From Nitrospira sp. (GTDB lineage Bacteria > Nitrospirota > Nitrospiria > Nitrospirales > Nitrospiraceae): DNA of 64,000 bases. Below, piece after piece: positions 60,416-64,000 of this stretch. A program made the position numbers and the translations under genes. The stretch is taken from positions 45,409 through 109,408 of the forward strand of contig JACOEL010000015.1 in the NCBI GenBank assembly GCA_024998625.1, read 5' to 3'. The notes beneath the pieces were generated by a model that was not told where the DNA came from, did not search any database, and saw nothing but the letters and a program-made list of their open reading frames with translations. Position 1 is the first letter of the stretch, and the number at the start of each line of letters is the position of its first letter.

Positions 60416-61558
60416 ATGGGGACCCATATATCACCTGAATACGTAGACACGAAACCGTCGGTACTGGTCGTCGATGATGAGACAGGCCCACGGGACGCGC
60501 TCAAAGTCATCCTCCGTCCGTTCTTCACCATCCACTCCGCCGACAACGCCAAATCAGCCCTGCGGGTCCTCAAAGATCAACATATCGACCTCATCACCCT
60601 CGATCAAAAACTGCCCGATCGCCAGGGAATCGATCTGTTGCAAGACATCAAGCAGGACTACGCCGACATCGAAGTCATCATCATTACCGGCTATGGCAGT
60701 TTGAAGTCCGCGATGGAAGGCATCCGGCACGGCGCGGCGGGATATCTGCTTAAACCATTCAACGTGACCGAACTGATTACCCTCATCAACCAAACACTCG
60801 AGAAAAAGCAGCGGCTGGACTACCTGCGTTCGTTTCTCAAAACATCGACTGCCTTGTGGGGCACAGAACAGGAAGCAGCCCAGGCGTGGAAAGATCTCCA
60901 AGCCAACTATTTCTCCATCGGCAAATCCACTCCCGAACCCGCCGCCAATACAGGCGATGTCACTGCGTTGATCCCATTGTTATCCGATCTCCTCGAAGCG
61001 AAAGACCGCCAACTCTTGAACCACTGCAGCCGTGTCAGCTTTTACGCCTCGCTCCTTGCCAACCAGCTCAACCTCTCCCTTCCCGAACAGAAGGCGCTCG
61101 CGCTGGGCGCGTTTCTCCACGATATCGGAAAGGTCAGTATTCCCAACTATAAGTACGCAGCGGACGATGACGATAGTATTAAGAACGGGGCCCTCGCCAA
61201 GGCCTACTCTGAGGCCGGCGCGCGAATGCTGCTGCCGCTTGAATTTCAGGCCGAGGTGGGACAGATCGTGGCCTATCACCATGAGCGATTCGACGGACTG
61301 GGCAATCCCCACGGGCTGGAGGGCGAAGGCATTCCGCTCCTGGCACGCATTGTAGCCATCGCTCAAGCCTTTGATAATCTGACGGTCGATATGCCGGGGC
61401 ACCTCCCGATGTCCATCGACGACGCCATCCGCAAGATCGTGCTCCAAGCGGATACTCACTTCGATCCGAAAATGACGGAGCTGTTTGCCCAAGTCGTGCG
61501 GGAATGCAAATCTTCCCTGCCCGCCCTCGCTATCGCAAAGACCTCACCGACGACCTAA
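60416..61558 (+). CDS. Response regulator with HD-GYP-like output domain
   Basis: 380 aa. REC (about 15-130: VLVVDDETGPRDALKVILRP, LITLDQKLPDRQGIDLLQDI, LLKPFNVTELITL) and an HD domain with H235-D236 in FLHDIGKVSIPN, YHHERFDGLGNPHGL and LLARIVAIAQAFDNLT. HD-GYP enzymes hydrolyse c-di-GMP; here the GYP triplet is G296-N297-P298, so activity is likely but unproven. It ends 4 bp into the convergent recN stop. Together with the PilZ domains of the first gene, this puts c-di-GMP input and turnover in one cluster. Confidence 0.9.
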   Translation: MGTHISPEYVDTKPSVLVVDDETGPRDALKVILRPFFTIHSADNAKSALRVLKDQHIDLITLDQKLPDRQGIDLLQDIKQDYADIEVIIITGYGSLKSAMEGIRHGAAGYLLKPFNVTELITLINQTLEKKQRLDYLRSFLKTSTALWGTEQEAAQAWKDLQANYFSIGKSTPEPAANTGDVTALIPLLSDLLEAKDRQLLNHCSRVSFYASLLANQLNLSLPEQKALALGAFLHDIGKVSIPNYKYAADDDDSIKNGALAKAYSEAGARMLLPLEFQAEVGQIVAYHHERFDGLGNPHGLEGEGIPLLARIVAIAQAFDNLTVDMPGHLPMSIDDAIRKIVLQADTHFDPKMTELFAQVVRECKSSLPALAIAKTSPTT

Positions 61559-63252
61559 TCCGATCGCGCCCGTCGTTCCTTTGCGTTGCCGATCATTTCA
61601 GCCGCCGCCGCGCGTGCACGGTCGGTCACCGTGACCCCAGCTAACATCCGCGCCACTTCCTCTTCCCGTTCCCGCTCTGTCAGCAACCGGACTTGCGTCA
61701 CGGTGCGCTGCTGGCGCATCTGCTTCTCTACCCGATAGTGCGCATGGGCTTGTGACCCGACTTGTGGTAAATGCGTCACACAGAGCACCTGGTGGTGCCG
61801 GCTGAGCTCCCGGAGACGTGTCCCCATCACTTCAGCCACGGCCCCGCCGACTCCGGCATCGACTTCGTCAAAAATCAGCACGGGAACTCGATCGCTCTCG
61901 GCCAGACTCGTTTTCAACGCCAACATGACACGGGACAGTTCCCCCCCGGAAGCCACCTTGGCAATCGGCTTGAGTGGTTCGCCTGGGTTGGCCGAAAAGA
62001 CGAACTCCACGGCATCGTGGCCCATCAGGCCGTAGGCCGTCTCGCCGGGCAGCGGAAGTACCTCCACCGCGAAGCGGGTTCGCTCCATCCGAAGCGCACT
62101 CAACTCTTTCGTCACCTGCGTCGTAAGTTTTTGGGCCGCGTCGATTCGTTTGCGGGAGAGACGCCCGGCGAGTTCACCCACGCGACATGCGGCATCCTCC
62201 ACGGCAATGGCCAGGTCCTGCAGCCGGGTTTCGGCCGTGTCCAATTGGGCCAGCTGAGCGCGTAGCGAGTCTTGCAACACCAGCATGGCATCCAACGACC
62301 CGCCGTATTTCTTGCTTAGCCGATGTAACCGATCCAGCCGCTGCTCGATTTCCATCAATCGTGCCGGGTTGGCCTCGACTTGATCACGATAATGCCGGAC
62401 CTCGTCGGCCAGGTCTCTCAGCGGAACGATGGCATCCTCTATCACCCGCGTCCATTCGACGGCAGTCTGATCGATCGACACCATCTTCGCGAGCAGTTTT
62501 CGCGCGGAAGCCAACAGGCTCAGCGCGCCCTGATCACCTGCGTACAACAATTCATGGAGTTGGTCGGAAAGGTCCCCCAGTTGTTGACTATGCATCAGGC
62601 GCGGGCGTTCCTGCTCAAGCTGCACGTCCTCCCCCGCTTCCACCGCGGCATCGGAGATTTCCTGAAATTGAAAACGCAGCAGATCCTCTCGTTCTCGACG
62701 TTGGGCGATGTGCGCAGTCAGCGTCTCACGTTCAGCCACCCGCTCCTGCCACGTCCGATATGCGACCTGGTAGTCCTGACGAAGAGCATGAAGCCGGCCG
62801 AAGGCATCTAACGCCTCCAGCTGAGCCGCAGCGGACAACAGCGATTGCTGCTCATGCTGGCCGTGCACATCCACCAATGCGCCGCCGAGTTCCTCCAGAA
62901 GATGAACCGGGCAGAGATTGCCGTTGAGATAGGTCCGGTTGCGCCCCGTCCTGGAAATCACGCGACGGATGACAATGTCCGTTTCACCCGGTCGGGCGAA
63001 GTCCTTGGTCTGGAGCAGATGGAGAATGGGATGGTCAGACGGCAACACAAACGCCGCTTCGAGATCGGCTTCATCAGACTGGGCACGAATCTGATCGGTC
63101 GAGGCACGGCCCCCGACCAGGAGCGTCATGGCATCGATGAGGAGAGATTTGCCGGCTCCGGTTTCACCGGTAAACACGATGAAACCGGAGCCGAAACGGA
63201 CAGCCAACTGCTCGATCACGCCGAAATTCGAGATGCGCAGCTCGGTCAGCAT
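61555..63252 (-). CDS. recN: DNA repair protein RecN
   Basis: 565 aa, SMC-like: MLTELRISNFGVIEQLAVRF, Walker A GETGAGKSLLIDAM, coiled-coil arms (about 155-365), ABC signature KVASGGELSRVMLALKTSLA, Walker B VLIFDEVDAGVGGAVAEVMG and VLCVTHLPQVGSQAHAHYRV. It acts in double-strand-break repair. Length is normal. It follows the thioredoxin gene by 18 bp. Confidence 0.95.
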   Translation of the reverse strand: MLTELRISNFGVIEQLAVRFGSGFIVFTGETGAGKSLLIDAMTLLVGGRASTDQIRAQSDEADLEAAFVLPSDHPILHLLQTKDFARPGETDIVIRRVISRTGRNRTYLNGNLCPVHLLEELGGALVDVHGQHEQQSLLSAAAQLEALDAFGRLHALRQDYQVAYRTWQERVAERETLTAHIAQRREREDLLRFQFQEISDAAVEAGEDVQLEQERPRLMHSQQLGDLSDQLHELLYAGDQGALSLLASARKLLAKMVSIDQTAVEWTRVIEDAIVPLRDLADEVRHYRDQVEANPARLMEIEQRLDRLHRLSKKYGGSLDAMLVLQDSLRAQLAQLDTAETRLQDLAIAVEDAACRVGELAGRLSRKRIDAAQKLTTQVTKELSALRMERTRFAVEVLPLPGETAYGLMGHDAVEFVFSANPGEPLKPIAKVASGGELSRVMLALKTSLAESDRVPVLIFDEVDAGVGGAVAEVMGTRLRELSRHHQVLCVTHLPQVGSQAHAHYRVEKQMRQQRTVTQVRLLTEREREEEVARMLAGVTVTDRARAAAAEMIGNAKERRARSD

Positions 63253-63270
63253 GCCGCTGAGGGTCAGGCG

Positions 63271-63618
63271 CTAAGCAGCGCCGGAATGTTGCGCGAGAAG
63301 CGAATCGATGATTTCTTTGAACTGGCGCTTCGGACGCGCCCCCACCAGCCGTTCGACCGCTTGACCGTTCTTGAAAAAGAGAATGGTCGGAATGCTCATC
63401 ACCTGATAACGACCGGCGATTTCCGGGTTCTCATCGGTATTGAGTTTACGGACTTTAACCTTGCCTGCATATTCTTTTGCTAATTCATCGACGATCGGCG
63501 CGACCATCTGACAAGGTCCGCACCAGACCGCCCAAAAATCCACCATCACTAATTCGGATGCCTTCATGACATCCTCATCCCACGTCGCATCAGTCGCCTT
63601 CAACGCATCGCCTGCCAC
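63271..63618 (-). CDS. trxA: Thioredoxin
   Basis: 115 aa from the GTG at 63618, chosen because AAGGAGG lies five bases upstream and the length then fits thioredoxin; longer readings to 63693 lack an RBS. Active site VDFWAVWCGPCQMVAPIVDE, then VRKLNTDENPEIAGRYQVMS, IPTILFFKNGQ and GARPKRQFKEIIDSLL. A cytosolic disulfide reductase and likely electron donor for Bcp. Confidence 0.94.
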   Translation of the reverse strand: MAGDALKATDATWDEDVMKASELVMVDFWAVWCGPCQMVAPIVDELAKEYAGKVKVRKLNTDENPEIAGRYQVMSIPTILFFKNGQAVERLVGARPKRQFKEIIDSLLAQHSGAA

Positions 63619-63722
63619 AGTGTCCTCCTTCGCTCGACCTACCATCTCATCATTTTTCGATGTGCTGAAGCGGCTCCACACACCGTTCGTCATCCTATAA
63701 CACGGTTTTGCAGAGAGTCAAA

Positions 63723-63998
63723 TCACGGCCTGTCCCAGTGCCACTCAGGTGGCACACCGGACCACCAATCCGTCGGCTTGGCGCGTCGCCACGCATCCTG
63801 CTCCTGCCAGAACTGCTTCACCAGTGCCTCATCCAAGCGGGCCGCCATCGCCGCAGTGACGTCAGACTGTCGCTGCACCGCCTGCTGGATCACTTCTTTT
63901 GCGATACGCGCGAGTACCTCCGGCGGATCAATCAGATCTTCACTCCGTCCGGTCGCGAGATTCAGATAGAGCTGCTCCACGCGGCCCCATTGATCGGT
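63723..63998 (-). CDS. Hypothetical protein, 5' truncated by the window edge
   Basis: The frame stays open to the right edge (TDQWGRVEQLYLNLATG), so the start lies outside. The visible 91 residues are helical and Trp-rich toward the end (FWQEQDAWRRAKPTDWWSGV). No family recognised. It lies upstream of trxA on the same strand, 104 bp away. Confidence 0.55.
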   Translation of the reverse strand, partial: TDQWGRVEQLYLNLATGRSEDLIDPPEVLARIAKEVIQQAVQRQSDVTAAMAARLDEALVKQFWQEQDAWRRAKPTDWWSGVPPEWHWDRP

Positions 63999-64000
63999 GG

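Overview
The window looks like a chromosomal segment of a Nitrospira-type bacterium (Nitrospirota). This is an inference from high-GC coding with a Gram-negative, lipoprotein-rich gene set, split glycyl-tRNA synthetase genes (glyQ/glyS), pyruvate phosphate dikinase, acetyl-CoA synthetase, and an intergenic repeat family that I associate with Nitrospira genomes. No rRNA, tRNA or CRISPR array was seen.

Layout. 1-2.8 kb: a truncated coiled-coil membrane protein, a GT81-type glycosyltransferase and a small unknown protein. 2.97-9.49 kb: a 6.5-kb integrated element of lower GC over its cargo, bounded by 33-bp att repeats and inserted at the 3' end of a small gene. It carries a tyrosine integrase, an excisionase-like HTH, a Rep-like protein, Zn-finger proteins and one large AAA_13/PrrC-RloC-like ATPase that is probably a phage-defence effector. 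9.4-21.7 kb: proC, HEAT-repeat and helical secreted proteins, a PIN toxin-antitoxin pair, a four-gene lipoprotein cluster (two LPP20-like, one COG3014-like, one LpoB-like), a caspase-like protein without its catalytic cysteine, acs and an IPT-domain protein.

21.7-26.4 kb is an accessory island: a Phd/PIN module, a two-gene unit of unknown function, HigBA, and a VapB with a broken VapC. Two of the toxin-antitoxin modules sit immediately behind a host gene (IPT protein; ribE), and in both cases a decayed second copy of that host gene's 3' end lies on the far side of the module. This suggests insertion at gene 3' ends.

26.4-38.2 kb is a long leftward gene run: glyQ-glyS-membrane protein-ppdK-ribD-esterase-unknown-MFS-35-aa membrane peptide-ribE. 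38.5-42.8 kb is an Rrf2 regulator followed by a sulfate ABC transporter (sbp-cysT-cysW-cysA). 42.9-52.8 kb holds mostly housekeeping or secreted proteins (fabI, bcp, two DUF507 proteins, an RNase H-like nuclease, a PP2C phosphatase) and a PHM-like copper-site protein.

53.2-61.6 kb is a signalling cluster. A 1400-residue fusion (REC-PAS-degenerate kinase-PilZ-PilZ-LuxD-like hydrolase-methyltransferase) precedes a GAF histidine kinase, an NtrC-type sigma54 activator with an altered GAFTGA loop, and a REC-HD-GYP protein. c-di-GMP binding (PilZ) and possible c-di-GMP hydrolysis (HD-GYP) therefore sit in one cluster. The window ends with recN, a thioredoxin gene and a truncated gene.
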